Notes: a model not told the origin generated them from the sequence alone. 64,000 bases of DNA from Dolomedes plantarius (GCA_907164885.2 OU015499.1:160930634-160994633), one strand, 5' to 3'. Counted from the stretch's first letter, positions 24,801 to 36,357 are shown. Numbers and translations are program-made.

Positions 24801-25540
24801 TGTTTGAGTACATTTTTACTCTAAATGGGAATTTTTGTTCTTATTATCGGTGTGCGCTAGAATAGGAAGTAAACATCTAGGATGGGCGTCTAGTATGGTC
24901 GCAATCTGTCATTCATTCGACATAATATTTATTTTAACTGGGCACTACAAATATTTCTTTTGTTTATTGCCTCAGTGTGAGAATCACTGCCTTATCCAGC
25001 TACGAAGAGACGCCGGATTTTCACATACAATATGTAATATTTCATGAATATTTAAAACTGTCATTCCTCTGCCAACATAAGCATCCTTGTCTTACAACTC
25101 TCGTAATATTGTATAACGCAAGAATTTCAAAAACTTGGGCAACCATTTTTTTTTCTGAGGGAAACATTTTATAGGTTAAACTAACTTATTTTCAACGCAG
25201 TTTCGTTTCTCAGTGCTGACGTCAGATGGTGAAATATTCGTCCCATCGCCTTTGAAAAGCGGCGTACATACTTATCTCATTAGCTCGAATTTCCCCACAT
25301 AGCCCACCTTCTGAGACACCTGGCCTACATTTCACCGAAATTCAAGAGCACTTGAAAGCGTTCTTTTCCTGTTTTTGAATTCCATCACTTTCAGCACCTT
25401 CCCTTTCACAATTAAATGGAGGTAGGGTAAAACATTTGGTACTTCAGAATTCTGAATCCGAAAGAAATGTTAATCTATTCCTTTTAGTGATGTTACTGAA
25501 GATAATACAGTCAAATGTGCACTAAATTTCTAGATTATTA
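24801..25540. other. No gene recognised
   Basis: Short frames (24835-25047, 24977-25174) have no domain. A pogo-like CAGTCAA is seen at 25508 just before the true element start at 25541. Confidence 0.35.
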
Positions 25541-25957
25541 CAGTCAAGTCTCCTATAACATTGTCTCGTTATAACGCGTTTTCCGTACAAGAACATTCCA
25601 GCAACTGGAATGGCTTGAAAAATTTACCTATGGCAACACTTATTGCATGCTTTAAATTTTTGTAATTGGCATTTAGGGGTATTCCCCTATTTATCAGTTA
25701 CAGTTAACAGGGAATTTCCCTAAAAAGGAGCAAACAATAAAGCATTAGTCCCTTTTAATTTGTTCTAAGATTATCTTTAAATGTGTGTTCAGACGAATGT
25801 GTAATATACTTCTTTTGACTTGTTTAATATACATTATTGGAATTTTTTAACATTTTAGAACATCTAGGTAAAAATTTTATTTTAAAAGAAAAAAAAAATT
25901 TCTCGCGTTATATGGAAATCGCGTTATAAAAATACCGCGCTATAGGAGACTTGACTG
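25541..25957. mobile_element. Pogo-type MITE, family P4 (417 bp)
   Basis: CAGTCAAGTCTCCTATAACA at the left, CGCTATAGGAGACTTGACTG at the right, TA on both sides. Inner repeats of CGTTATA/TATAACGCG occur next to each end. Non-coding. Confidence 0.88.
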
Positions 25958-26084
25958 TATGTAAAAATCAACATATTCATTGCCAATATATTATAAATTT
26001 TTATTTATTAACCGTATCAATCACAACCTGATGCTTTGAGGATGCAGTTTTTATATAGGTCTGATTTATGTACAATTTATTTAT

Positions 26085-26662
26085 TTCCGAGATTCTATAT
26101 AACGCGGTATAAATTAATTTGATTTGCCTTTTTTCTATGTTTCTTACAATGTGGTTTCCGTATAACGCGGTATAAATTTATCTGATTTCTCTTATTTCTA
26201 TGTTTCTTATGACGCAGTTTCCGTAGAACGCATTTCCTGATTTGAATTAATTCCGAGTTTCTTATAACACGGTTTCCATATAACGCTGTATAAATTAATT
26301 TGATTTGTCTTATAACTATGTTTCTTATAACGCGGTTTCCATAGAAAGCATTTCCTGATTTGAATTAATTCCGAGTTTCTTATAACACGATTTCCATATT
26401 ACGCTGTATAAATTAATTTGATTTGTCTTATAACTATGTTTCTTATAACGCGGTTTCCACAGAAAGCAATTCCTGATTTGAATTAATTCCAAGTTCCTTA
26501 TAACGCGGTATAAATTAATCTGATTTGTCTTATTCCTATGTTTCTTCTAACGCGGTTTCCATAGAACACATTTCCTGATTTGAATTAATTTCGAGTTTCT
26601 TATAACACTGTTTCCATATAACGCGGTACGAATTAATCGCGTTATAGTAGACTTTACTGTAA
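26085..26662. mobile_element. P4-like pogo element with subterminal 118-bp array
   Basis: Four to five units: the CCGAGTTTCTTATAACAC joint falls at 26253, 26371, 26489 (118 bp apart) and 26591. Each unit has several TATAACGCGGTTTCC words. The right edge, CGCGTTATAGTAGACTTTACTG then TA, is a pogo-type end. The left terminus is not clear. Confidence 0.75.
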
Positions 26663-26994
26663 TGCAATATTTCCATAAAAAAGCATCGTGATGTCATAGA
26701 GTTTGAAAATCAGACGTAATTGAGTATCAAGAGTTCCGTCCATTGTTGCAATATCTTCAGTTGTTAATTCCTGAAAGCCCTCCCTGACAATCTTATGTGA
26801 CAAAGTGGAGATATCAGACTGTTTTTCGTTCATATTTACACTCTTAGACAAAAAACAAACGACGCACCAAGAATGAGTTATCCGAATGGGACGAAAATCA
26901 GTAGATGTACATGTACAGGAAAAACAAATGATTTCAATTTGTGAAAATGAGACGATGATTTATTCAAGAGAAAGAGCTTCACAACGTGAAAAAG

Positions 26995-28763
26995 TCAATA
27001 ACGCGTTGGTCCACATCTGGACCTTTTGCGAGCAGTTATTCGGTTTGGCATTGATTGATAGATGTGGAGGATGTCCCCCTGCGAGATATCGTGCCAAATT
27101 CTGTCCAATTGGCGTCAAATTAGATCGCCATAATCCCCAGCTAGTTGGAGGGCCCTGCCCATAATGCTCCAAGCGTGCTCCATGGGGGAGAGATCCGGCG
27201 ACCTTGCTGGCCAAGGTAGCGTTGGGCAAGCAGGAAGACAGGCAGTAGAAACTACTGCCGTGTGCGGGCGGGCATTATCTTGCCGAAATGCAAGCCCAGG
27301 ATGGCGTGATAGGAAGGGCAACACAACGGGACGCAGAATTTCGTCGACGTACCGCTGTGCTGTAAGGGTGCCGCGGATGGCAGCCAAGGGGGTCCTGCTA
27401 TGAAATGCAATGGCACCCAAGACCATCACTCCTGGTTGTCGGCCGGTATGGGGGAAGGCAGTCAGGTTGGTGACCCACCGCTGTCCGGGCGCTGTCCAGA
27501 CACGTATTCGTTGGTCATCGGGGCTCGATTCGAAGAGGGACTCATCACTGAAGGCAATTATACTCCAGTCAGTGACATTCCAGTTCGAATGTGCCAGAAA
27601 ACAATGCCATTTGTCGGTGTTCAGAGGTGAATGGTAATCGGCGCAAGGGGGCGCCGTGAGCTCAGCCCCCTTTTTCTGGTCCGCCTATGAATGGTCCATG
27701 CGGTCACCGAAGCACCAGTTGCACTTACGATCGATGATGATGATGAATCTGGCGCTGTGAGTGCCGCTCTGACGATTGCTCGGTCCTCACGTTCTGTCGT
27801 TTCTCTAGGCCGACCGATTCCTCCTTGGCGCCGTGTTTGGCCACGGTTCACCCATTCCTGCCAACATCGTCTAATAGTGGCATCGCTCCTATTACACGAT
27901 GGAGCGATTCGAGAGAATTAGAGCCATTATTAATTAACTAGTAGGTAACCCGTCATTTTGACGTCATAATGGAAAAAGTATATGAAAGTTAAAAAATATC
28001 CCGAATTATCTAATATATTGCATTTGATCCACACCTTGTAAAAGCAAACCCTTTCATTATTTTTTATTTAATTAGTTTTTCATGCGATTGGAGTAGTAGA
28101 CTGCCATCCAACCCGTCATTTTGACGTCATAATACTAAAGATGACGTCATAATGGAAAAAGTATATGAAAGTTAAAAAATATCCCGAATTATCTAACAAT
28201 ATTACATTTAATCAACACCTTGTAAAAGCAAACCCTATCATTATTTTTTATTTATTTAGTTTCTCATGCGATTGGAGTAGTAGACTGACATCCAGTTTTT
28301 TACTGTTCACTACGCGATTCATTCACATTCAAGTTTGTTTACTTTCAGAATTCATCGCAAAAGTAAACAGATTTTAAAAACTGTTAAATATACAGCTAAA
28401 AACATCCAATTTTTTTTTTTTAGTTCTGAATGTTTTATAGAAAAATAGGCTGAACAAACGTGATTTGACGGAGAAGATATTTGTTTTTAGGTAAGAAAAA
28501 ATTCTGATCCACATCTGAAATTGAAATTAAGCCTAACCGGCGGTTTGTTTACTGAGGCCTTCAATTGAAAGATGAGTACAGCCCGGAAGTGTCATACAGA
28601 GACAACGGCTATTATATATAGGATTTGAGACATTAGATTAGAGAGAATCCACATGTCGAACAATTCACCGATGAGACCAACCGGCTTCTTTGAGCCCAAG
28701 TACGCGTCCTCTCTCAAATGCTGACATCTGCGCATATTGTTCGCGCACCTGTATGCGAGGCAT
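26995..28763 (-). pseudogene. Tc1-like transposase, broken and interrupted
   Basis: The N-terminus starts at the ATG at 28763 (MPRIQVREQYAQMSAFERGR, VLGLKEAGWSHR) and breaks near 28650. After the Helitron it resumes NRSDATIRRCWQEWVNRG, GRPRETTEREDRAIVRAAL, then LVF-type strand with the first Asp in FSDES, second in RQDNARPHTA, and the last acid in SPDLSPMEH; I count 32 residues between these two. The end is CGPTRY stop at 26995. A frameshift lies near 27640 and a TGA interrupts DLI-RQLDRIWHDI near 27115. Confidence 0.85.
27938..28623 (-). mobile_element. Helitron, terminal type F, inside the Tc1 element
   Basis: Minus-strand start TCCTATATATAATAGCCGTT (plus 28623) and end GGGTTACCTACTAG (plus 27938), flanked by A and T. 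It contains two ~170-bp direct repeats (27948-28105 and 28110-28295) sharing CCCGTCATTTTGACGTCATA and CGATTGGAGTAGTAGACTG. No hairpin is obvious beyond TGACGTCA words, so the class rests on ends and context. Confidence 0.55.
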
Positions 28764-29172
28764 GGTTGCTGTCTACCTGAGTACACGGGATGAAATTCGC
28801 GAACAATTTCTGACCTGGAATCGAAATTTCTCCTCTTTAGTATCCCGTCAGCCGCGCAGTTAAGATGCGCTGCGGCGTCACATGTTCATTCATTGGCCGC
28901 CAAACTTTAAAATTTTGCGTTTTCTGTCGAAACCTGTATGCATATCAGTTTGTGTCCATTTTGCGTTACTCTTTCTTGGTGTGCCATTTTCTTTTTGTCT
29001 AAGAGTGTATAAAAGGAGATAAACAACAGTTATATATAAAAGGTGACAAAACCAGTCTTACATCATAAAAACAGTCAATAATGATAAAAGAACTGTGATA
29101 AAAAAATGATTAAATCACTAAAATACAAGATTAAAACAGTGATATGAGATGAATTGTAGAAAAACAGTGATG

Positions 29173-30147
29173 TCTTTATATATACTATATGTTTCTTCCG
29201 TCCGTGTGTATGTCACTGAACTCCTCCTAAACGGCTGGACTGATTTTTATGAAATTTTGTGTGTGCGATTAAGTTGATTCTAGAATGGTTTAGATTCACA
29301 ATAAGACACCCCTAGCACTCCTAGGGGGTCAGGGGGCACATGTAAAAACAATCGAAACCGACTGATATCACTGTCGAATCCATAGTTTTCGGGGTCGCTG
29401 AGATTAATAGTGACACTCCCGATGTCGTTTAAGTGCAAGTTCAGCCCCCATTAGCATAGGGGGGAGGGGGAAGAAGGGGGGAATATAAAATCTCCAGAAT
29501 GACCGAGAGTAGTGTCGAATCCATAGTTTTAGGGGTCGCTGAGATTAATAGTGACACACCCGATGTCGTTTAAGGGCAAGTTCAGCCCCTCCATTACCAT
29601 AGGGGGGGTGAGGGGGGAAGAAGGGGGTAATATAAAATGTCCAAAATGACCGAGAGTAGTGTCGAATCCATAGTGTTAGGGGTCGCTGAGATTAATAATG
29701 ACACACCCGATGTCGTTTAAGGGCAAGTTCAAAATGACCGAGAGTAGTGTCGAATCCATAGTGTTAGGGGTCGCTGAGATTAATAATGACACACCCGATG
29801 TCGTTTAAGGGCAAGTTCAGCCCCTCTATTACCATAGGGGGGTGAGGGGGGAAGAAGGGGGTAATATAAAATGTCCAAAATGACCGAGAGTAGTGTCGAA
29901 TCCATAGTTTTCGGAGTCACTGAGATGAATTTAGGAAACTAAAAGTGTCGTCTATAATCAAGTTTTAAGTTAAATAATAGAGTGAATTTGTAATTTTATT
30001 TTATCATTTGTATACTGTACAAATACTTTTAAATACCCGTAAATAAAATTACTTAGATTTTACACTATAGGTAGAATTCATTCCCTTTCCTGTGCAGTAA
30101 AAAATTGAGATTAATAAATACCCGGGCAACGCCGGGTAAACAGCTAT
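29173..30147 (+). mobile_element. Candidate Helitron, terminal type D
   Basis: Starts TCTTTATATATACTATATG followed by TGTATGTCACTGAACTCC and AAACGGCTGGACTG, a common Helitron-like 5' block in arthropods. Ends with the hairpin CCCGGGCAACGCCGGG, then TAAACAGCTAT where CTAG would be expected. Non-coding, with an internal tandem repeat. Confidence 0.55.
29370..29940. repeat. ~146-bp minisatellite inside Helitron D
   Basis: GTCGAATCCATAG recurs at 29372, 29514, 29661, 29749 and 29895: steps of 142, 147, 88 and 146. The short unit lacks the G-rich block GGGGGGAAGAAGGGGG. Confidence 0.92.
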
Positions 30148-30550
30148 TAAAAGTATAAAATAAATACGAGGGCGATATAAGTAGTAAACGGTAAAACCAA
30201 AACCTCTGGATGGATGAACGCCCTGCGGATAACAGTCAGCCAAACAAATCAATAAACCTGAAGTTAAAAAAAAATGCAGATTGAATTAGAGAAAGAAAGC
30301 CGTTCTACAAACCGGAGAATTGCAGGGTGAAGTTTTTAACATAGATGTTCGTCCAAAGATGGCGAAGTGAATGGTTCTTTGAAGAACTTTAAACTAACAA
30401 ATTTTTCACCATCACCTGCTGAAAGTCAGCGTAACAAAAGTTCTGTTTCGTTGAGCAAGTAATCTAATGGCGGTTAAAGTTAAAATCGACATGCAGTACA
30501 GTCCTAATAACTGTATGGTTTATATCGAACACATCTTCGTCTTTCCAGAC
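30148..30550. other. No gene recognised
   Basis: Moderately AT-rich, no internal repeat or domain. It holds the target site (TTCCAGAC) of the next element. Confidence 0.35.
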
Positions 30551-31271
30551 CAGTGGCGTAGCGAGCATAACTGGCGCCCGGGGCACGATACCTTTGTGGC
30601 GCCCTCCCCCCTGAAAAACATATAGTAATATAATATATAGACCCTATATTGGCGCCCTCGATAAACATATAATAACATAATATATAGACCTTATATTGGC
30701 ACTCCCCCCCCCCCGAAAAGCATATAGTAACATAATATATAGACCTTATGTTGGTGCCCTCCCCTAAAAACATATATTAATATAATATATAGACCTTATA
30801 TTGGCGCCCCCCACAAAATAATATAGTAATATAATATATATACCTTATATTGGCGCCCTCCCCGAAAAACATATAGTAATATAATATATAGACCTTATAT
30901 TGGGGCCCTCCGCGAAAAACATATAGTAATATAATATATAGACCTTATATTGGGGCCCTCCCCTGAAAAACATATAGTAATATAATATATAGACCTTATA
31001 TTGGCGCCCCCCACAAAACAATATAGTAATATAATATATATACCTTATATTGGCGCCCTCCGCGAAAAACTTATAGTAATATAATATATAGACCTTATAT
31101 TGGGGCCCTCCCCTGAAAAACATATAGTAATATAATATATAGACCTTATATTGGAATCCACCTCGAAAACATATAGTAATATAATATATGGATCTTACAT
31201 TGGCGCCCCTCTGCCAGTGGCGCCCGGGGCATGATAGACCCCCTTGCCCCCTCCCCTTTGCTACGCCACTG
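30551..31271. mobile_element. hAT-type MITE with internal minisatellite, copy 2
   Basis: Same CAGTGGCGTAGC ends and subterminal GGCGCCCGGGGCA as copy 1, with its own perfect 8-bp target duplication TTCCAGAC at 30543-30550 and 31272-31279. The internal 51-bp array (30610-31200) has about 11-12 units against about 15 in copy 1. Confidence 0.93.
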
Positions 31272-31279
31272 TTCCAGAC

Positions 31280-31796
31280 AGGAGACTGTAACTCTATCAT
31301 TAACGTCACATCAACGCTTTATTTGAGTGGTGAAGCGGGTCGCAGCAACAGTAATTATAGTCAAAGACGTACCTGAAACGCTTTCTTTTATTTAATCAGA
31401 GCTGGTAACTTTTGTGCGGTTGGAGAGTGTGCTGCAGAAAGAGTTTAGGCCTAGTTGTTAAGTATATACAACACGGGCTTCTTCAACGTGTAAACGCATC
31501 TTGATAAAAAAAAAAAAAACCCGTCTAAATCCCTAGACGCCCGAGAAAATAATTTTGAAATTCGTGCCCAGGCGAAAAGGGGAAAAATCTCGCCAATCTG
31601 GCGCTCGCCTCAAAACCCGTTTCAGCGGCGACAGTCTGCGGCGACAAAATGGACAAAAGAACTTCGCCAAATATGCCAAGTGACTGAATCTTTTCGACTA
31701 CCAAAAGGCGCTGGAAAAAACTGCGAAAAACTTATATTCAATAATTAAAATTCAAAATTGTGTAGCTTCATGCTACAATTTGATTTCAATTTTTTT
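31280..31796. other. No gene recognised
   Basis: Includes a poly-A run at 31507 and a G/C-richer stretch around 31520-31640 without matches in the window. Confidence 0.35.
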
Positions 31797-32215
31797 CTCA
31801 TGTTTTTATTAACTCGCTTTCTTGTTTCTTTGTTTGTGTGTTTGTCCAGTACAAATCTTGCAATCGATTTATAACTAACTTCCCGACTAGCTAGACATTT
31901 GAAACTTTTAGAATAGCTCGGAACACGATGACAATGCATTCTTTTGATACTTTTAGCCATCTTTAAGCAGATTTGAATTCATTTTCAGTTCATTTTGTTT
32001 TGTAGACTGGTGCAGCCATCTGTCGGCTGGGGCGGGAACGAAAAGTGAAACACGAGTTAACTTCCAATTTACTTCATTGTCTTTCAAGTGGATGGGATAA
32101 TTCATCCAAAAAATTTTAAAAAAGTATTTATTAATACATAGAATTGTCAAGTTTATAGGATTCAATAGAAAATTTAAAAACATGGTATATAAAAAGCTCT
32201 TTTTATCTTTCAATT
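31797..32215 (+). repeat. Dispersed repeat R420, copy 4
   Basis: Collinear with 12166-12590 from TGTTTTTATTAACTCGC to AAAAAGCTCTTTTTATC. Confidence 0.88.
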
Positions 32216-32429
32216 ATTCTGTATGATGTTCCGATTTAAGATGTAGATAACAATTTCCTTGGTACATTGTGTGTGTCTCAGTACAGGTGCCTCCGTATTA
32301 AAAAAACTTTTCCACAGTATAATTGTAATTCAACACCTATTTTAATTGTTGTTCCTGTTGCCTCCTGGACGGAAGTCCCTATACACTTAGGGCTGAGTAG
32401 TGACGCTTCGGTTTATAATAGCACCAATA

Positions 32430-32690
32430 GGGTCGAAGTCTGACATAGCTAGGGCCATCCCCCTTTTGATCGAGCACCCCCCAGGGGTGACATCTGGGGG
32501 ATCGTACCCTCTCCCACCCACGGACCTCATGGAAGGACTTTCCGGTCTACAGATTGAACATGCCCCTGTCTGTCCTAGACACGAAGGTATTGAACGGCGC
32601 TCATCGGGATTCGATCCGAGCACCTTCAGTCCAGGAAGCCGACGCGCTACAGCAAGGCTACCTAGGGCCGCACCCCACACTTTATTTCTA
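32430..32690 (-). mobile_element. tRNA-derived SINE, family 2, best copy
   Basis: Reverse-complemented: A-box-like TAGCCTTGCTGTAGCGCG near 32660 and B-box-like GGATCGAATCCCG near 32610, then body words GTCTAGGACAGACAGG and tail GGGGGGTGCTCGAT. Same order as 2215-2465. Confidence 0.65.
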
Positions 32691-32734
32691 ACCAATGGAA
32701 TTATAATTTTATTCATGATCGAAACAGGAATTGT

Positions 32735-32915
32735 TTGTCGAGTTCAAGAAAGCTTTACGAGACTTACCAGTTCTTTGTCAAGAAGTGACGTGAAAAGTTA
32801 ATTTTCTATTTTTTAATGTCTTGTAAACAATACTATGCCATTTTGTTACAAAACATAGTTTTTTTTTATCGTAATAAACGGTAAGTCTGCTTAGCTAAGG
32901 ATTTTGTTTAACAGG
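32735..32915 (+). mobile_element. Fragment of TIR element P5
   Basis: TTTGTCGAGTTCAAGAAAGC to TTAGCTAAGGATTTTGTTT is repeated at 35469-35645 with few differences. At 32917 it is cut by a TTAA-flanked MITE. Confidence 0.75.
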
Positions 32916-32920
32916 ATTAA

Positions 32921-33056
32921 CCTTTTCCTTACGGGGTGGGATAGCATGTATCCCAAGAATACGGGTCCAAGAATATATATATGTGTGCATATATATATAT
33001 ATATAAATATATATATATATAAATATATATATATATAAATATATATATATATAAAT

Positions 33057-33089
<33 letters not shown>

Positions 33090-33148
33090 ACCCCCTTAAT
33101 GGTCGTTCTAAAGATGGAATGGGAAAATTGGACCCCGTAAGCTAAAGG
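32921..33148. mobile_element. TTAA-flanked (piggyBac-type) MITE
   Basis: CCTTTTCCTTACGGGG at the left and CCCCGTAAGCTAAAGG at the right, with the tetranucleotide TTAA directly outside both ends (32917-32920 and 33149-33152). TTAA target sites and CC-start termini point to piggyBac. The core is (TATATATAAA)n, 32976-33090. Related whole or half copies: 39293, 43719, 52915, 63448. Confidence 0.8.
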
Positions 33149-33152
33149 TTAA

Positions 33153-34026
33153 AATTTTGCTGTTAATCTTCAAGGTTATCGTTCTTTTCTGTTTTTAGAA
33201 TTAAGTTTACATACTCAAAACATTAGGTCATAACCCTGTTCCTGTATACCCCGGATTTAATCGTTCTATCTATTTGAAAAATCACCCGTATTGTTTCACA
33301 AAAATTAAAAGTCATTCATCATGCACAGAGATATCACGCCAAATGTCAAATCTATCGATATATCATCATGATCGAATACGGTTATTAGGATGATAAATTA
33401 CGTCCGCGTCGAAGAGTTTTGAAAAAATACAGAAAATATCTATTCCCTAGAAGAACAAAAATTTCGGGACTCTCGCGATTGTAAAACATTCTCAAGTCTC
33501 TCACCGTTTTTTCTTTCCCCTTTTCAATCAAGCGATGATATAAATGATGTGAACAGACCGAGAGCAAACACTCGATCCGAGCTGACATCTTAAACGAATG
33601 GCAAACGTCACACCATTCCGCGTCAAAGAGTGAATTATGCGTCTGACGAAGAATAGATATCGCAAAGCGACTGATATCGAGGTCGGGCAGAAATCGAAAA
33701 CAAAGGAATCTTGCAGCTGTCACTTAAAAGTGTAACATTCTAGCGTATATCTGGTGCAGGGAAATGACACCAGAGAGGCTCAATGATATCGTTTCTCTGA
33801 CAGCTGCGAACTTCAGAGACGTGTGGCAGTTGAATGCGGATTTCATAACGATTAAATTACAATTATTTGAGTTTTGCTTTCCTCTCTTCTTGTTAATCAT
33901 TTAAAACTCATTTTTGAGGTTACTGGTGATCTATATATTTTGAAACATGACAGTTCCCGTCATCTCGTTTTAAGTTATAATAGGTAGGCGAGAATTAATG
34001 CCTTTTTAATGGTTTCAAAGCACAAT
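33153..34026. other. No gene recognised
   Basis: A 112-codon minus frame (33385-33723) has no recognisable motif and no clear codon signal; I do not call it a gene. Confidence 0.35.
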
Positions 34027-34139
34027 AAAACCTCGTTTATCTGGATCACATTTGTAGACTTATTAGATAATAAAATTTAACTACGATAGCAAGAACGAAA
34101 CTACAAGTGCGCCAAATATCCGCTTTTTACAGAGGCTGT

Positions 34140-35404
34140 TCGCACATTTTTTAGACGATTTTGGTAAGCGGTAATAAAAAATCGTTTTCTGCAAAAGAAA
34201 TAATTGCAATTGTACTATGTTTTTAAAAGTCAAAATTATCGTCTGCGGCTTGAAAGTTTACAAAGCAGAGGTTCGAAGGCTACATGTATGCTCTTTCCGA
34301 AGAGAAATATGCATACTCCGTTATCCAAAAACGATGTGAGAGTCGTGGTTTTGTGATATCTAAACCGTCGATAGGTAATATCGTCAATAAGAAAGGAAAA
34401 AAACGTCAAATTGGAGCCTCAAGTGGGACAAAAATTCCAAACAAGTATCCAAGGAAAAAACGGACATCTTCGACTATTGCAAAGGTACGTTGTTTAATGT
34501 TAAAAGAAAATCCCCCTAGTCAAAGGACAGTTGCAAAATCATTAAAATGCTCGGTGTCCACTGTAAACAAAATGATAAACGTTGATTTAAATCTTAAGAA
34601 AGCGAAAACCCGCAATGTGCATCGTCTTCTTCCAAATCATATCGCCGAACGCAGGACACGCTGCAGAATTCTATATGAGAAACACTTATCCAAAAAAAAA
34701 TGGAAAACAATTGCCACAATAGATGAATCATGGGTGTATTTAAATGACTGAAACAAAAAAAAGCCATTTATTATCATAAAAGGGGAGAAAAAATTTAAGT
34801 ACATGGTTCAAAGAATCGAAAGAAAGTTTTTCTAAGGGATTCATGATTGTTGCTGGTTTTTCTTGTAATGGCAAGTTAAAAATAAAGAGACTGGAAAAAA
34901 ATGTCAAGATTGACTCCAAATACTATCAGGAACATATTTTATTGCCAATTTTTCTGAATGAAATACCATCGCTTTACCCACAGTGCCATCAATCTGTGAG
35001 ACTCCATCAGGACAAAGCTAGCAGTCACACATCAAAATCCACTGTAAATTTCCTAAAAGAAATGGAACAAAAAACTGGTATCAAGGCCATACCCTTCACT
35101 GATATCACTACTAAATTTCCCGATGTATCACCCATGGATTTTTGTGCTTTCGGACTTTTAAAATCTGCATTATCCACAACGTCGTCCCAAAACCGTTACA
35201 GGACTCTGGAAAGCTGTTCAGGAGGAATTGGATAGAATACCTCTTCTGAAACTTCAAAAGGCATCATTATCCTGGAAATTGCGGTGTCGAAAGATAGTTC
35301 AGAATAAGGGATGTCAAACAGAACATTTAAAACACAAGAATTTTATGTAATTTAGTTTTGTGAATTCAATATACATCGTCTAAAAAATGTGTGATCAGCC
35401 TCTG
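34140..35404 (+). mobile_element. Near-full-length DD41D mariner-like element (1265 bp)
   Basis: Left CAGAGGCTGTTCGCACATTT and right AAATGTGTGATCAGCCTCTG, TA on both sides. The transposase is complete in extent but broken. I count 41 residues between the second and third catalytic Asp, matching the DD41D (rosa/Visitor) group of Tc1/mariner. Confidence 0.88.
34262..35350 (+). pseudogene. DD41D transposase with start deletion, stop and frameshifts
   Basis: Compared with 23130-23681, a ~27-bp deletion at 34259 removes the ATG (GAAAGTTT joins ACAAAGCAG). The frame 34284-34751 keeps both HTH-like regions and TIDESWVYLND, then a TGA. A-run length changes near 34785 shift the frame; it resumes with SKGFMIVAGFSC, then LHQDKASSHTSKSTVNFL (second Asp) and FPDVSPMDFCAFGLLKS (third Asp). 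Another shift near 35200 precedes LWKAVQEELDRIPLLKL and the stop at 35348-35350. Confidence 0.88.
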
Positions 35405-35835
35405 TAGTTGGATTCGATGTACAGTTCTTGCGTAGATTGTACGATAAATTACGGTCATAAAATGCTTTTTGTCGAGTTCAAGAAATCTGTACGAGACTTA
35501 CCAATTCTTTGTTATGAAGTGACGTGAAAAGTTAATTTTCTATTTTTTAATGTCTAGTAAACAATACTATGTCATTTTGTTACAAAACATAGTTTTTTTT
35601 ATCGTAATAAACGGTAAGTCTGCTTAGCTAAGGATTTTGTTTTGCTTATTATCATATTACCAGGATTATTCGGATAAACGAGGTTTTACATTATCTAGTT
35701 TTTTTTTTAAGTAAATGCATTTTTATTTTCTTTAAACTCATATTTATTTTTGTAATCATCATTTATTTTTTATCTTTATCTTTATGATTAACAAACACAC
35801 ATATAATATAACACCGGAGTACTGTATATATATAC

Positions 35836-36040
35836 AGTGGAATCCGGATAATTGGACCACCCGTTAATCGGACTAGCCGCTTAATCGTACCGAATCCTGA
35901 AGAACATAAACAAATCCTATTGCATAAGTCTAATAGGGTATGTTCGTGTAATCGGTCCAGCCGGTAATTGGGACCAAAATGATCGCGTCCCGAAGTGGTC
36001 CGATTAATGGAATCGACTTCGGCCAAGTATAAATCACTTC
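35836..36040 (+). mobile_element. Pogo-type element, left end fragment
   Basis: TA|CAGTGGAATCCGGATAATTG with repeated AATCGG-like words (TTAATCGGACTAG, GTAATCGGTCCAG, GGTAATTGGGACC) inside. No right end found before the next feature. Confidence 0.6.
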
Positions 36041-36247
36041 CGGCAAAGAATGCGCCAATCGGCGAGAAAAACTCGAAAAACAAAGAGCCTCAAAGAGAAG
36101 AGACTATGCCTGCGTATCTCGGGGAAGCGAGAAGTAGCCAATCTTGTAGTAACGCAATATAACCAACATCCCATGCCCTCTCTTCACCGGATGCTTGTTG
36201 GATGCATTTATAGTTAAACAATTTATTTCCTAGAGGTTTATAATTTA

Positions 36248-36319
36248 CTAACTGAAAACCTGTACTTCGCTACGGAGCACATTCAAACTAAATACAACGG
36301 TCAATGTATGCAATTAATG

Positions 36320-36357
<38 letters not shown>
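36248..36357 (-). mobile_element. Helitron A, 3' end fragment plus (TA)n
   Basis: AACTGAAAACCTGTACTTCG, CTACGGAGCACATTCAAAC and GGTCAATGTATGCAATTAAT, then a TA run at 36322-36357 where family A normally has TA-rich DNA. Confidence 0.75.

Larger units (their letters stand above)
26839..29007 (-). mobile_element. Tc1-like element split by a Helitron
   Basis: Terminal inverted repeats: CACTCTTAGACAAAAAACAA at 26839 and the complement of CACTCTTAGACAAAAAGAAA at 29007, with TA on each side; GCACACCAAGAA/GCACCAAGAAT follows in both. Subtracting the Helitron at 27938-28623 leaves ~1.48 kb, a normal Tc1 size. Confidence 0.85.
34027..35685. mobile_element. TIR element P5, split by the DD41D element
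   Basis: AAACCTCGTTTATCTGGAT at 34027 and CGGATAAACGAGGTTTTA at 35668-35685 are inverted ends. Between them, outside the DD41D insertion, is the segment shared with 32735-32915. Class is probably pogo-like from the end sequence. Confidence 0.6.

Noticed and set aside
33385..33723. 112-codon minus-strand frame as a gene
   Set aside because: No motif, no start or splice context, and composition like its surroundings.
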